Of a stretch of DNA of 64,000 bases, positions 54,838-63,594 are shown piece after piece. The notes under the pieces are model-generated. The model made no database searches. It was not told where the DNA came from and saw nothing but the letters and a program-made list of their open reading frames with translations. The stretch is from Agrococcus lahaulensis DSM 17612 (GTDB lineage Bacteria; Actinomycetota; Actinomycetes; Actinomycetales; Microbacteriaceae): NCBI RefSeq assembly GCF_000425105.1, contig NZ_AULD01000006.1:186001-250000 (forward strand), written 5' to 3'. The position numbers and the translations under genes are program-made. Each line of letters opens with the position of its first letter. The first letter of the stretch is position 1.

Positions 54838-56181
54838 ATGCCGAACCCCGATCATTCCCGGCCCTGGACGGCCCCCACCGCGACCTCGCGGCTCGACGCG
54901 CGCGTGCAGCTGCCCGGCTCGAAGAGCCTGACGAACAGGGCGCTGCTGCTCGCGGCGCTCGCCGACGGCGGCTCGACGCTCCACCGGCCGCTCCGCAGCC
55001 GCGACAGCCGCATCATGGTCGAGGGCCTCAGGTCGCTCGGCGCGACGATCCGCGAGGTGCCCGGCGACGGCCGCTTCGGGCCCGATCTCGCCGTGACGCC
55101 CGGCCCGATCAGGGGCGGCGCATCGATCGACTGCGGGCTCGCGGGCACCGCGATGCGATTCCTGCCCATCGTCGCGGCGCTCGGCGACGGCCCGGTCGCG
55201 TTCGACGGCGACCCGCACGCGCGCGAGCGGCCGATGGCCGAGACGATCGCGAGCCTCCGCGCACTCGGCGTGCGGGTCGACGCCGACGCGCCGCGCCTGC
55301 CCTTCACGGTGCACGGCGTGCGCGGGCCCGGCGGTCCGGGTGGCGTGCGCGGCGGCGAGATCGAGATCGACGCGAGCGCGTCGAGCCAGTTCGTCTCGGC
55401 GCTCCTGCTCGTCGGCGCGCGATTCGACGAGGGGCTCACCCTCCACCACCGCGGCGAGCGGCTGCCCTCGCTCCCCCACATCGAGATGACGCTCGAGGCG
55501 CTCCGGCAGCGCGGGGTCGACGCGCGCCGCGTGGGCGACGCCGCGTGGCGCGTCGAGCCCGGCCCCATCGCAGCGCTCGACGAGCGGATCGAGCCCGACC
55601 TCTCGAACGCGGCGCCGTTCCTCGCCGCCGTCGTCGCGGTCGGCGGCCGCGTCGTGCTCGACGGCTGGCCGAGCGAGACGACCCAGGTGGGCGCGCTCCT
55701 GCCGCAGCTGCTCGAGCCGTTCGGCGCGACGTCGCGGCTCGCGGATGGGTCCCTCACGGTCGAGGCCGTCGGCGGCGCGATCCCCGGCGCGAGCCTCGAC
55801 ATGCACGCGGCGGGCGAGCTCGCGCCGACGATCGTCGCGCTCGGCGCCCTCGCGTCCGGGCCCGTGGAGGTCACGGGGATCGGCCACATCCGCGGGCACG
55901 AGACCGACCGCATCCGCGCCCTCGTCGACGACATCGCGGCGCTCGGCGGGCGCGCCCAGGCGCTGCCCGACGGCATCCGCGTCGAGCCGGCCCCGCTCAC
56001 GGGCGGCGCGTGGCGCGCGTTCGATGACCACCGCATCGCGACGGCCGGCGCCGTCGTGGGCCTGCGGGTCCCCGGCGTCGAGGTCGACGACATCGGCGCG
56101 ACGGCGAAGACGATCCCCGAGTTCCCCGAGCTGTGGGCGGGGATGCTCGCGGGGTCGGGCGGCGACGGAGCGACGGCGTGA
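54838..56181 (+). CDS. aroA: 3-phosphoshikimate 1-carboxyvinyltransferase (EPSP synthase)
   Basis: 447-residue enzyme of aromatic amino acid synthesis; it transfers enolpyruvate from PEP to shikimate-3-phosphate. Conserved blocks: [20 protein letters not shown] at about residues 23-42, [29 protein letters not shown], and [15 protein letters not shown] near the C-terminus. Where class I enzymes have LGNAGTAMRP, this reads [10 protein letters not shown], the actinobacterial form. rsgA starts 4 nt after its stop. The aroA-rsgA-hisN order beside sigR-rsrA is widely kept in actinobacteria. Confidence 0.97.
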   Translation: MPNPDHSRPWTAPTATSRLDARVQLPGSKSLTNRALLLAALADGGSTLHRPLRSRDSRIMVEGLRSLGATIREVPGDGRFGPDLAVTPGPIRGGASIDCGLAGTAMRFLPIVAALGDGPVAFDGDPHARERPMAETIASLRALGVRVDADAPRLPFTVHGVRGPGGPGGVRGGEIEIDASASSQFVSALLLVGARFDEGLTLHHRGERLPSLPHIEMTLEALRQRGVDARRVGDAAWRVEPGPIAALDERIEPDLSNAAPFLAAVVAVGGRVVLDGWPSETTQVGALLPQLLEPFGATSRLADGSLTVEAVGGAIPGASLDMHAAGELAPTIVALGALASGPVEVTGIGHIRGHETDRIRALVDDIAALGGRAQALPDGIRVEPAPLTGGAWRAFDDHRIATAGAVVGLRVPGVEVDDIGATAKTIPEFPELWAGMLAGSGGDGATA

Positions 56182-56185
56182 GCGC

Positions 56186-57226
56186 ATGAGCTGGCTCGGC
56201 GACTACGAGGACCCGTACGAGGAGTACGACGAGTCGAGCGTGCGCGAGCGGCCGAACCCCAAGGCGAACCGGCCGCGCTCGAAGCACCGGCCCGAGCACG
56301 ACGACGCCATCACGGGCATCGTGACGGCCGTCGACCGCGGTCGCTACACGCTCGCCGTGCGCGTCGGCGAGCCCGACGAGGCCGTCGTGACCGCCGCACG
56401 GGCGCGCGAGCTGCGCAAGCAGGCGATCGTCGCGGGCGACCGGGTCGACGTCGTGGGCGACACGAGCGGCGAGGAGGGATCGCTCGCCCGCATCGTGCGC
56501 ATCCAGCCCCGCTCGACGGTGCTGCGCCGCTCCGCCGACGACACCGACGTCGTCGAGCGCGTCATCGTCGCGAACGCCGACGTGCTGCTCATGGTCGTCG
56601 CCGCGGCCGATCCGGAGCCGCGGCCGGCCCTCGTCGACCGCTACCTCGTGGCGGCGCTCGACGCCGGGATCACGCCCGTCATGGTCGTCACGAAGACCGA
56701 CGTCGCGGACCCCGCGCCCTTCCTCGCCCACTTCGAGGGGCTCGACATCGAGGTGTGGCAGTCGTCGATCGACGACCCCCCGGTCGAGGCGCTGCGCGAG
56801 CGGCTCGACGGCCACACGACCGTCGCCGTCGGCCACTCCGGCGTCGGCAAGTCGACGCTCGTGAACGCGCTCGTGCCGGGCGCGATGCGCGCGGTCGGCC
56901 ACGTGAACGCCGTCACCGGCCGCGGCCGCCACACCTCGTCGTCGACCGTCTCGTTCAAGCTCGGCTCGGGCTGGATCATCGACACCCCGGGCGTGCGCTC
57001 GTTCGGCCTCGGCCACGTCGCGACCGCCAACGTGCTCCGCGGCTTCCCCGACCTCGCGGCGGTCGCGGAGGACTGCCCGCGCGGCTGCTCGCACCTGCCG
57101 GGCGAGGAGTACTGCGAGCTCACGATCGCCGCGCGCGAGGGGCGCCTCGGACAGCGCCGCGTCGACTCGATGCAGCGGCTGCTCGGCACGCTCGTCGCCG
57201 CGCGGCAGCAGCGGCACGAGGAGTGA
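56186..57226 (+). CDS. rsgA: Ribosome small-subunit GTPase RsgA
   Basis: 346-residue circularly permuted GTPase that helps mature the 30S subunit. An OB-like domain (about residues 40-110) precedes the GTPase with the permuted order: G4 VVTKTD, then G1 GHSGVGKSTLVN, G2 GRGRHTSSST, and G3 DTPGVRSFG. The C-terminal zinc knuckle has Cys residues in EDCPRGCSHLPGEEYC. ATG at 56186 lies 4 nt after aroA, so it is co-transcribed. Confidence 0.96.
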   Translation: MSWLGDYEDPYEEYDESSVRERPNPKANRPRSKHRPEHDDAITGIVTAVDRGRYTLAVRVGEPDEAVVTAARARELRKQAIVAGDRVDVVGDTSGEEGSLARIVRIQPRSTVLRRSADDTDVVERVIVANADVLLMVVAAADPEPRPALVDRYLVAALDAGITPVMVVTKTDVADPAPFLAHFEGLDIEVWQSSIDDPPVEALRERLDGHTTVAVGHSGVGKSTLVNALVPGAMRAVGHVNAVTGRGRHTSSSTVSFKLGSGWIIDTPGVRSFGLGHVATANVLRGFPDLAAVAEDCPRGCSHLPGEEYCELTIAAREGRLGQRRVDSMQRLLGTLVAARQQRHEE

Positions 57227-57235
57227 CGCGCCGCC

Positions 57236-57241
57236 TACGCT
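57236..57241 (+). promoter_or_regulatory. -10 box (TACGCT) of hisN, leaderless
   Basis: TACGCT, 7 nt before the GTG at 57249; the intervening GGAGGGC could also act as a poorly spaced ribosome site. Confidence 0.5.
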
Positions 57242-57248
57242 GGAGGGC

Positions 57249-58025
57249 GTGACCCGCTACGACGACGACCTCGCCCTCGCGCTCCGGCTCGCCGACGCCG
57301 CCGACGCCATCTCGATGGCGCGCTTCGGCGCGCAGGACCTCGAGATCACGACGAAGGCCGACACGACGCACGTGACGGACGCCGACCGCGCGGTCGAGCA
57401 GCGCATCCGCGCCATGCTCGCCGAGGAGCGCCCGGGCGACGCGATCCTCGGCGAGGAGTTCGGCACCGAGGGCGACGCGCCGCGGCAGTGGATCGTCGAC
57501 CCGATCGACGGCACGGCGCACTTCCTGCGCGGCGCCCCGATCTGGGCGACCCTCATCGCGCTCGCGGTCGAGGGCAGGCCCGTCGTCGGCGTCGTCTCCT
57601 CCCCTGCCCTCGGCGCCCGCTGGTGGGCGGCCGAGGGCTCGGGTGCGTGGACCCATCCCGCCGAGCCCCGGCGGCTGCGCGTCTCGGGGGTCGCGGCGCT
57701 GCCGGATGCGGTGCTCTCGTACAACGCGATCCAGGGCTGGGACGGCGCGGGCAGGCTCGACGACCTCATCGGGCTGCAGCGCGACGTGTGGCGGGCCCGC
57801 TCGTACGGCGATGCGTGGAGCTACATGCTGCTCGCCGAGGGCAAGGTCGACGCGGTCGCGGAGTTCGACCTCAAGCCCTACGACATGGCCGCGCTCGTGC
57901 CAGTGATCGAGGAGGCCGGCGGCCGCTTCACGTCGGTCGAGGGCCACGCGGGCCTGTGGCACGGCTCTGCGCTCGCCACGAACGGCGCGCTGCACGAGGC
58001 GCTGCTCGAGCGCCTCGCGCGCTGA
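57249..58025 (+). CDS. hisN: Histidinol-phosphatase, inositol-monophosphatase fold (HisN)
   Basis: 258-residue Mg2+-dependent phosphatase of the IMPase superfamily. Metal ligands: ILGEEFG (Glu), IVDPIDGTAHFLRGAP (Asp-x-Ile-Asp-Gly-Thr), and the GDAWSYMLLAEGKVDA segment. HisN supplies histidinol phosphatase activity in actinobacteria, and the position after aroA-rsgA supports that call over inositol phosphatase. GTG at 57249 fits both the box upstream and the family's N-terminus. 22 nt after rsgA. Confidence 0.92.
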   Translation: MTRYDDDLALALRLADAADAISMARFGAQDLEITTKADTTHVTDADRAVEQRIRAMLAEERPGDAILGEEFGTEGDAPRQWIVDPIDGTAHFLRGAPIWATLIALAVEGRPVVGVVSSPALGARWWAAEGSGAWTHPAEPRRLRVSGVAALPDAVLSYNAIQGWDGAGRLDDLIGLQRDVWRARSYGDAWSYMLLAEGKVDAVAEFDLKPYDMAALVPVIEEAGGRFTSVEGHAGLWHGSALATNGALHEALLERLAR

Positions 58026-58041
58026 CCGCGCCGCCCCGGGT

Positions 58042-58521
58042 TCAGCCGCGCGCGGCGGCCTCGAGCGCCGCGACGTCGAGCTTCTGCATCTCGAGCATCG
58101 CGCGCGTGACGTCCTTCGAGCGCGGTCCCTGCATGAGCTCGCCGAGCTGCTTCGGGATGACCTGCCACGAGACGCCGAAGCGATCGCGGCACCACCCGCA
58201 CATCGACTCCTCGCCGCCGTCGGCGACGAGCGCGTCCCACAGCCGGTCGACCTCGGCCTGCCCGTCGACCGTGAGCGCGATCGAGACCGCCTCCGACTGC
58301 AGGAACTGCGGCCCGCCGTTCAGCAGCTGGAAGGGCGCCCCGCCGATCGTCAGGTCGATCGTGAGCGCCTCCCCCGCCGCCATCCCGCCGGGCCAGGGGT
58401 TCTCGTCCTCCGGGATCCGCATCACGTCGGTGACCGCGGAGCCGGGCAGGAGCGAGACGTAGAGCTCGGCCGCCTCCTCGATGCGGCCGTCGAACCAGAG
58501 CACCGTGCGCACATCCGTCAT
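58042..58521 (-). CDS. VOC/PhnB-like protein
   Basis: 159-residue vicinal-oxygen-chelate fold protein of the PhnB type (often labelled 3-demethylubiquinone methyltransferase domain; that name is historical). Typical blocks are TVLWFDGRIEEAAELYVSLLPGS, LTIGGAPFQLLNGGPQF, and CGWCRDRFGVSWQVIPKQL, which carries the metal-site region. Activity unknown. A weak CATCAT stands 6 nt before the ATG. It converges on hisN 16 nt away and is divergent from the rhodanese gene. Confidence 0.9.
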   Translation of the reverse strand: MTDVRTVLWFDGRIEEAAELYVSLLPGSAVTDVMRIPEDENPWPGGMAAGEALTIDLTIGGAPFQLLNGGPQFLQSEAVSIALTVDGQAEVDRLWDALVADGGEESMCGWCRDRFGVSWQVIPKQLGELMQGPRSKDVTRAMLEMQKLDVAALEAAARG

Positions 58522-58554
58522 GCGGCCATGATGCTCGCCGCCGCAGCGGATCGA

Positions 58555-58560
58555 TAGCCT
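58555..58560 (+). promoter_or_regulatory. -10 box (TAGCCT), leaderless
   Basis: TAGCCT, 6 nt before the ATG at 58567. Confidence 0.55.
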
Positions 58561-58566
58561 CGATCC

Positions 58567-58857
58567 ATGCGAGAGATCACGCCCGCCGAGGCCGCCGACC
58601 GCCCGCTCCTGGATGTGCGCGAGCAGCACGAGTGGGACGCGGGGCACGCGGTCGGCGCCCTGCACATCCCGATGAGCGAGATCGTCGAGCGGCTCGACGA
58701 GGTGCCCGACGGCGCGGCGGTCATCTGCCGCTCGGGGGCGCGGAGCGGTCAGGTCGTGGCCTTCCTCGAGCAGCGGGGCATGGATGCCGTGAACGTCGCG
58801 GGCGGGACCATCCGGTGGGCGGCGGAGGGCCGCCCGATGACCGGCACGGTCGCCTGA
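58567..58857 (+). CDS. Rhodanese-like domain protein
   Basis: 96-residue single rhodanese domain, probably a sulfurtransferase. Landmarks: LLDVREQHEWDAGHAVGALHIPMSE and the active-site loop VICRSGARSGQV with the catalytic cysteine, six residues long as in sulfurtransferases (not the seven of Cdc25-like phosphatases). Cytoplasmic, no signal peptide. 30 nt before the CYTH-CHAD gene. Confidence 0.93.
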   Translation: MREITPAEAADRPLLDVREQHEWDAGHAVGALHIPMSEIVERLDEVPDGAAVICRSGARSGQVVAFLEQRGMDAVNVAGGTIRWAAEGRPMTGTVA

Positions 58858-58874
58858 CGCTCGGCCCAGCGGTG

Positions 58875-58880
58875 TAGAAC
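58875..58880 (+). promoter_or_regulatory. -10-like box (TAGAAC) before CYTH-CHAD gene
   Basis: TAGAAC, 7 nt before the ATG at 58888. The last base departs from TANNNT, so this is weaker than the others; CGGGGGC next to the ATG could be a poor ribosome site. Confidence 0.35.
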
Positions 58881-58887
58881 CGGGGGC

Positions 58888-60399
58888 ATGGCGACCCACC
58901 ACCGCGAAGTCGAGACGAAGCTCGAGCCGCCCGAGGGAGCCGAGCTGCCCGCACTCGAGGCGATCCCGCGCGTCGCGTCGATGACGGCGCTCGAGCTCGC
59001 GCTCGAGGCCGAGTACTTCGACACCGCGAGCCTCGCGCTCGCGGCGGCCGGCATCTCGCTGCGGCGCCGCAGCGGCGGCATCGACGACGGCTGGCACCTC
59101 AAGGTGCCCGCGGGCGGCGCTCGCGCCGAGGTGCAGCTGCCGCTCGACGGCTCTCGATCGGTGCCCGCACCGCTGCGCGACGCCGTGCGGCTGCACTCGC
59201 GCGGCGAGCCGCTCGAGGCCGTCGTGCGCCTCCGCACCCGGCGCCGCATGCTGCGGCTGCTCGACGCGACCGGCCGCGAGCTCGTCGAGATCGCCGACGA
59301 CGAGGTCGCCGCCGAGCCGCTCGACGGTGCATCGCCGCGCGTCGTGTGGCGCGAGTGGGAGGCGGAGCTGATCGACGGCGAGGTCGACGACCTCGAGCGG
59401 GTCGTCGCGGCGCTCGAGGGGGCTGGCGCCCGTCCCGCGGGCCACGCGTCGAAGCTCGTGCGGGCGCTCGGCGAGCGCGCGCCCCGTGGGGCACGGGTGC
59501 CGGAGTCGCGGCTCGACGGTCCAGCGCGCGACGTCGTGCTCGCGCGCCTGGCGGAGCAGCGCCGGGCGCTCGTCGCGCAGGACGTGCTCGTGCGGCTCGA
59601 CGCGCCGGGCGGCGTGCATCGCATGCGCGTGGCCCTCCGCCGCCTGCGCTCCGCGCTCGCGACCTTCCGGCCGCTGCTCGAGGCGGAGCAGACCGAGCCG
59701 ATCAGGGCCGAGCTGCGCTGGCTCGCGCGTGCGCTCGGCGAGGAGCGCGATGCCGAGGTGCTGCGGGACCGACTCGCGGCGGCCGTCGCCGCCCTGCCCG
59801 CGGAGCTCGCCATCGGCCCGGTCGCGAGCCGCATCGACGACGCGGTGCGCTCGCGTGCCGCCGCCGCGCGCGAGGGCACGCTCGAGGCGCTCGAGTCGGA
59901 GCGCTGGCTCGCGCTCGCGGACGCGCTCGCCGGGATCGTCGAGCAGCCGCCGTGGCGCGCGGACGCCGACGGCACGGCCGCCGAGCTGCTGCTGCCGCTC
60001 GTGCGCCGCGAGCTGCGCCGCACGCGTCGACGGCTCGAGCGAGCAGCGGCGGCGCCGCCGGGACCGAGGCACGACGCGCTGCTGCACGAGGCTCGGAAGG
60101 CCGTGAAGCGAGCGCGCTACGCCGCCGAGGCGCTCGAGCCCGCAGCGGGTCGGCCAGCGGCGCGCTCCGCCAAGGCGCTCGCGCGCGTGCAGTCCGTGCT
60201 CGGCGACCACCACGACGCGGTCGTCGCGCAGCCGGTGCTGCGCGAGCTGGGCATGCAGGCGCACCTGCGCGGCGAGAACGCCTTCAGCTACGGGCTGCTG
60301 GCCGGGCACGAGCGCGCCCGCGCCCTCGCGGCCGAGTCGGAGCTCGGGTCGGCGTGGGCACGGGCGCGCGCGAAGCGGCGACGCCGCTGGCTGGACTGA
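58888..60399 (+). CDS. CYTH and CHAD domain protein
   Basis: 503 residues: N-terminal CYTH domain (about 1-200) with the ExExK signature REVETKL at the start, and a C-terminal CHAD domain (about 210-503) rich in Arg/His with HRMRVALRRLRSALATF and HEARKAVKRARYAAEAL. CYTH domains bind or hydrolyse triphosphates, and CHAD domains bind inorganic polyphosphate, so a role in polyphosphate metabolism is likely. Its TGA directly abuts the stop of the convergent gene. Confidence 0.94.
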   Translation: MATHHREVETKLEPPEGAELPALEAIPRVASMTALELALEAEYFDTASLALAAAGISLRRRSGGIDDGWHLKVPAGGARAEVQLPLDGSRSVPAPLRDAVRLHSRGEPLEAVVRLRTRRRMLRLLDATGRELVEIADDEVAAEPLDGASPRVVWREWEAELIDGEVDDLERVVAALEGAGARPAGHASKLVRALGERAPRGARVPESRLDGPARDVVLARLAEQRRALVAQDVLVRLDAPGGVHRMRVALRRLRSALATFRPLLEAEQTEPIRAELRWLARALGEERDAEVLRDRLAAAVAALPAELAIGPVASRIDDAVRSRAAAAREGTLEALESERWLALADALAGIVEQPPWRADADGTAAELLLPLVRRELRRTRRRLERAAAAPPGPRHDALLHEARKAVKRARYAAEALEPAAGRPAARSAKALARVQSVLGDHHDAVVAQPVLRELGMQAHLRGENAFSYGLLAGHERARALAAESELGSAWARARAKRRRRWLD

Positions 60400-61764
60400 T
60401 CAGCCGACGACGAGCTTCTTGTTCATGAACTCCTCCATGCCGTGCGGGCCGAGCTCGCGGCCGAAGCCGGATCGCTTCGTGCCGCCGAAGGGCATGTCGT
60501 AGTCCTCCGCGCTCGCGTCGTTGATCGCGACCATGCCGGCATCGATGCGGTCGGCGACCGCGCGGGCGAGCTCGGGGTCGCTGCACCACACGCGCGCACC
60601 GAGCCCGAAAGGCGTGTCGTTCGCGATGCGCACGGCGTCGTCGACGTCCTTCGCGCGGTAGACGGTGCCGACGGGGCCGAAGAGCTCCTCGCGGTAGACG
60701 CTCATGGCGTCCGTGACGTCGGCGAGCAGCGCCGGCTGCACGCGCGTGCCGTCGCCCTCGATCGCGCCGGCGAGCACGCGCGCGCCCTCGGCGACCGCGG
60801 CGCTCGTCTGCTCGCGGAGCCGGTCGGCTGCCGCTCGCGACGAGAGCGGGCCCACGAGCGCGTCCTCGTCGTCGGCGTCACCGACCTCGACCGCGGCGAT
60901 CGCCTCCGCGAGGCGGGCCGAGAACTCGTCGTAGAGCTCGTCGACGACGATGAAGCGCTTGGAGGCGTTGCACGCCTGGCCCGAGTTCTCCATGCGCGTC
61001 GCGACTGCGGACTCGACCACCGCATCCATGTCGTCGGTCGAGAGCACGACGAAGGGGTCGCTCCCGCCGAGCTCGAGCACGACCTTCTTGAGGTTGCGGC
61101 CGGCGATCTCGGCGACCGCGGCACCCGCGCGCTCGGAGCCGGTGAGCGAGACGCCGCGCACGCGCGGGTCGGGGATGACGATCTCGCCGATCTGGTCGTT
61201 CGTCGCGAAGATGTTCTCGTAGGCGCCGGCCGGCAGCCCCGCCTCCTCGAGGATCTCGGTGATGACCGTGGCCGACCACGGGCACTGCGGCGCGTGCTTG
61301 AGCAGCACCGTGTTGCCGAGCATGAGGTTGGGGAAGGCGAAGCGCGCGACCTGGTAGTACGGGAAGTTCCACGGCATGATGCCGAGGATCACGCCCTGCG
61401 CCGACTTCACGACGCGCGCGTCGAGGCCGGAGCGCGTCGTCAGCACCTCGTCGGCGAGGAACTCCGCGGCGTTGTCGGCGTAGTACTGGATGATCTCGCC
61501 CGAGAACTCCGCCTCGAAGACGCCCTGGCCGAGCGGCTTGCCCATCTCGGTGCGGATGATCTCGGCGAGCTCGCGCGAGCGCTCGGTGAAGGCCGTGGCG
61601 GCCTTCGAGAGGATGGCGGCGCGCTCCTCCATCGGCGTCGCGCGCCACGGCTCGAACGCCGCGTGGGCGCGCTCGATCGCCGCACGGATCTCGTCATCGG
61701 TCGCGGTGGGGTACTCCTTGACGACCTGGCCGGTGTAGGGGTCGACGACCCGGTACTCGCTCAC
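60400..61764 (-). CDS. Succinate-semialdehyde dehydrogenase-like aldehyde dehydrogenase
   Basis: 454-residue NAD(P)-dependent aldehyde dehydrogenase of the succinate-semialdehyde branch (compare GabD/Sad). Blocks: GIMPWNFPYYQVARFAFPNLMLGN, LTGSERAGAAVAEIAG, catalytic-Glu VLELGGSDPFVV, and cysteine loop NSGQACNASKR, and the C-terminal DMPFGGTKRSGFGRELG. No GABA aminotransferase is nearby, so the role in GABA or succinate-semialdehyde removal is family inference. GTG at 61764 has GAGGAGG 4 nt upstream. Confidence 0.9.
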   Translation of the reverse strand: MSEYRVVDPYTGQVVKEYPTATDDEIRAAIERAHAAFEPWRATPMEERAAILSKAATAFTERSRELAEIIRTEMGKPLGQGVFEAEFSGEIIQYYADNAAEFLADEVLTTRSGLDARVVKSAQGVILGIMPWNFPYYQVARFAFPNLMLGNTVLLKHAPQCPWSATVITEILEEAGLPAGAYENIFATNDQIGEIVIPDPRVRGVSLTGSERAGAAVAEIAGRNLKKVVLELGGSDPFVVLSTDDMDAVVESAVATRMENSGQACNASKRFIVVDELYDEFSARLAEAIAAVEVGDADDEDALVGPLSSRAAADRLREQTSAAVAEGARVLAGAIEGDGTRVQPALLADVTDAMSVYREELFGPVGTVYRAKDVDDAVRIANDTPFGLGARVWCSDPELARAVADRIDAGMVAINDASAEDYDMPFGGTKRSGFGRELGPHGMEEFMNKKLVVG

Positions 61765-61793
61765 GCTGCCTCCTCGCAGGATCGGGAGCCTCC

Positions 61794-61799
61794 AGGCTA
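61794..61799 (-). promoter_or_regulatory. -10 box (TAGCCT) with a short leader
   Basis: TAGCCT on the minus strand, giving a leader of about 23 nt that holds the GAGGAGG ribosome site of the aldehyde dehydrogenase gene. It is a leadered counterpart of the same hexamer at 58555. Confidence 0.4.
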
Positions 61800-61824
61800 G
61801 TCGAGCGTCGCGCGCGCGATGGCG

Positions 61825-63546
61825 TCAGCGGCAGCCCACCGGCGCGGGCTCGCCCGCGAACCGGGCGGCGGTCCACGCGGCGAGCTCGGGCAGCAGCGCC
61901 GATTCCCCCGTGACGAGGCCCATGTGGTCGAGCCCGTCGTAGGTGCGGTGGTCGATCGACCAGCCCTCGGCGCAGCGAGCGGCGACCCAGCCGGCCTGCG
62001 CGTCGGGCGTGATGAGCGAGTCGGCGCCGCCCTGCGCGACGAGCACGGGCGCGTCGATCGGGAGCGTCGGCACGTTCTCGGCGGCGCGCGCGCCGAGCGC
62101 GCCGTCACCCGGGCTGCGGGAGAAGACCGGGGCGCCGCTGAAGACCGAGGTTGCGAGCGAGACGAGCGTCGCGGGGTCGGTGAGGCAGCGCTGCTGCATC
62201 GACTGCACCATGATGCGCGCGCCCGGCCGCACGGAGTCGCGCGGCGCGACGTCGGGGTAGGCGGCGTCGTAGGCGGCGAGCGCGAACGAGGCGAAGACCG
62301 GGCCGACGACCGAGCCCGCGACGCCGTCGAGGAGCGCGGGGAGGTCGGTCGCGGGCGCCATCGCCGCGACGCCGACGATCTCGAGCTCGGGCGCGTAGTC
62401 GGCAGCCATGCCGCCGGCCCAGAGCGCGGCGTGCCCGCCCTGCGAGTGCCCCCACAGCACCGTCTCGGGCGCGATCGCGGCCTCGCCGAGCCGCTGCGCG
62501 GCGCGCACCGCGTCGAGCACGCTCCGCCCCTCCCCCTCGCCGATGAGGTACGGCTGGCTCCCGGCTGTGCCGAGCCCGGCGTAGTCGGTCGCGACGACCG
62601 CCCAGCCCGCGTCGATCGCGGTCTGCGGGTCGGGCATCGCCCCGGCCGCGAGCGGCTCGTCGAGCAGCGTCGGCGCGCACCCGGTCGCGAAGCCCGTCGT
62701 GCCGTGCGCCCACGCGATCACCGGGTGCTGGGCGCCGCGCTCGGGCACGATGACGAGGCCGGATGCGACGGCGGGGCGGCCGTCGGCGTCGGTCGTCGTG
62801 TAGAGGATCCGCCACGCGGTCGAGCTGTCGGGCATCGCGCGGTCGAAGGGCTCGCTGCGCAGGAGCGCGCCGGGTGTCGACGGCACGTCCGCCGGCGGGT
62901 CGTAGGACGCGTCCGGGCGCGGGGAGGCGCTCAGGTGCGCGCTCAGGAGCGTCGCGCCGACCGTCGCGACGAGGGCGAGCGCCGCGACCGCGCGCCGCCG
63001 ACGCTCGCGCGGCGCTCCGCCGGCCCGCGCGGGACGGCGGCGCAGGAGCGCGACGCCGAGCAGCGCGAGCCGCGCGCCGAAGAGCGCCGCGATCGCGAGC
63101 ACCGACACGTCGGGCCACGCGAGCGCGAGGAGGCCGAGCAGCATCGTCACGATCGCTAGGGCGAGCGCGACGCCGCGGTCTCCCTCGGGGCCGCGCAGCG
63201 CGCGCACGCCGTCGACGGCGCCGCCCACGACGAGCGCGGCGCCCACCACGAGCACGAGCGCGGCGATCGTCAGCGACGGCAGCGCGAGGACGGCGGCCCC
63301 CGCGCCGATCCAGGCGAGCGCGAGCAGCGCGCTCCACGAGCGGCTGCCGCGCACGAGCTCCGCGGCGCCGGCCACGACGAGCGCGATCGCGAGCAGCACG
63401 ACGAGGGCGCCGAGCGAGAGGAACGGGCGCACGACGAGCACGAGGCCGAGCCCGACGCATCCGACGCCGACCGCGATCGAGAGCCACCGCGGCGCGCGCT
63501 CCAGGAGGCCGCCGGCCCGTCCTCCCGTGCGCGACAGCAGCCCCAT
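61825..63546 (-). CDS. Membrane-anchored lipase: DUF308/HdeD-like membrane domain fused to a LIP-type lipase
   Basis: 573 residues. The first 170 form six short membrane segments in an HdeD/DUF308-like pattern; a basic stretch (RERRRRAV) and a seventh segment (about 190-205) follow. Residues about 225-573 are a secretory-lipase (LIP) alpha/beta hydrolase, with WAHGTTGFATGCAPT, the nucleophile elbow WGHSQGGHAALWAG, Asp in VAQGGADSLITP and His in YDGLDHMGLV. The hydrolase should lie outside the membrane. ATG at 63546 with TACTGT 6 nt upstream (leaderless). Substrate unknown. Confidence 0.88.
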   Translation of the reverse strand: MGLLSRTGGRAGGLLERAPRWLSIAVGVGCVGLGLVLVVRPFLSLGALVVLLAIALVVAGAAELVRGSRSWSALLALAWIGAGAAVLALPSLTIAALVLVVGAALVVGGAVDGVRALRGPEGDRGVALALAIVTMLLGLLALAWPDVSVLAIAALFGARLALLGVALLRRRPARAGGAPRERRRRAVAALALVATVGATLLSAHLSASPRPDASYDPPADVPSTPGALLRSEPFDRAMPDSSTAWRILYTTTDADGRPAVASGLVIVPERGAQHPVIAWAHGTTGFATGCAPTLLDEPLAAGAMPDPQTAIDAGWAVVATDYAGLGTAGSQPYLIGEGEGRSVLDAVRAAQRLGEAAIAPETVLWGHSQGGHAALWAGGMAADYAPELEIVGVAAMAPATDLPALLDGVAGSVVGPVFASFALAAYDAAYPDVAPRDSVRPGARIMVQSMQQRCLTDPATLVSLATSVFSGAPVFSRSPGDGALGARAAENVPTLPIDAPVLVAQGGADSLITPDAQAGWVAARCAEGWSIDHRTYDGLDHMGLVTGESALLPELAAWTAARFAGEPAPVGCR

Positions 63547-63552
63547 GGCTCG

Positions 63553-63558
63553 ACAGTA
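63553..63558 (-). promoter_or_regulatory. -10 box (TACTGT) of the lipase fusion, leaderless
   Basis: TACTGT, 6 nt before the ATG at 63546 on the minus strand, in the 48-nt gap after ssrA. Confidence 0.55.
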
Positions 63559-63594
63559 GCGAGCGGGGGCTCTCACAGCGTGCGACTCGACCGA

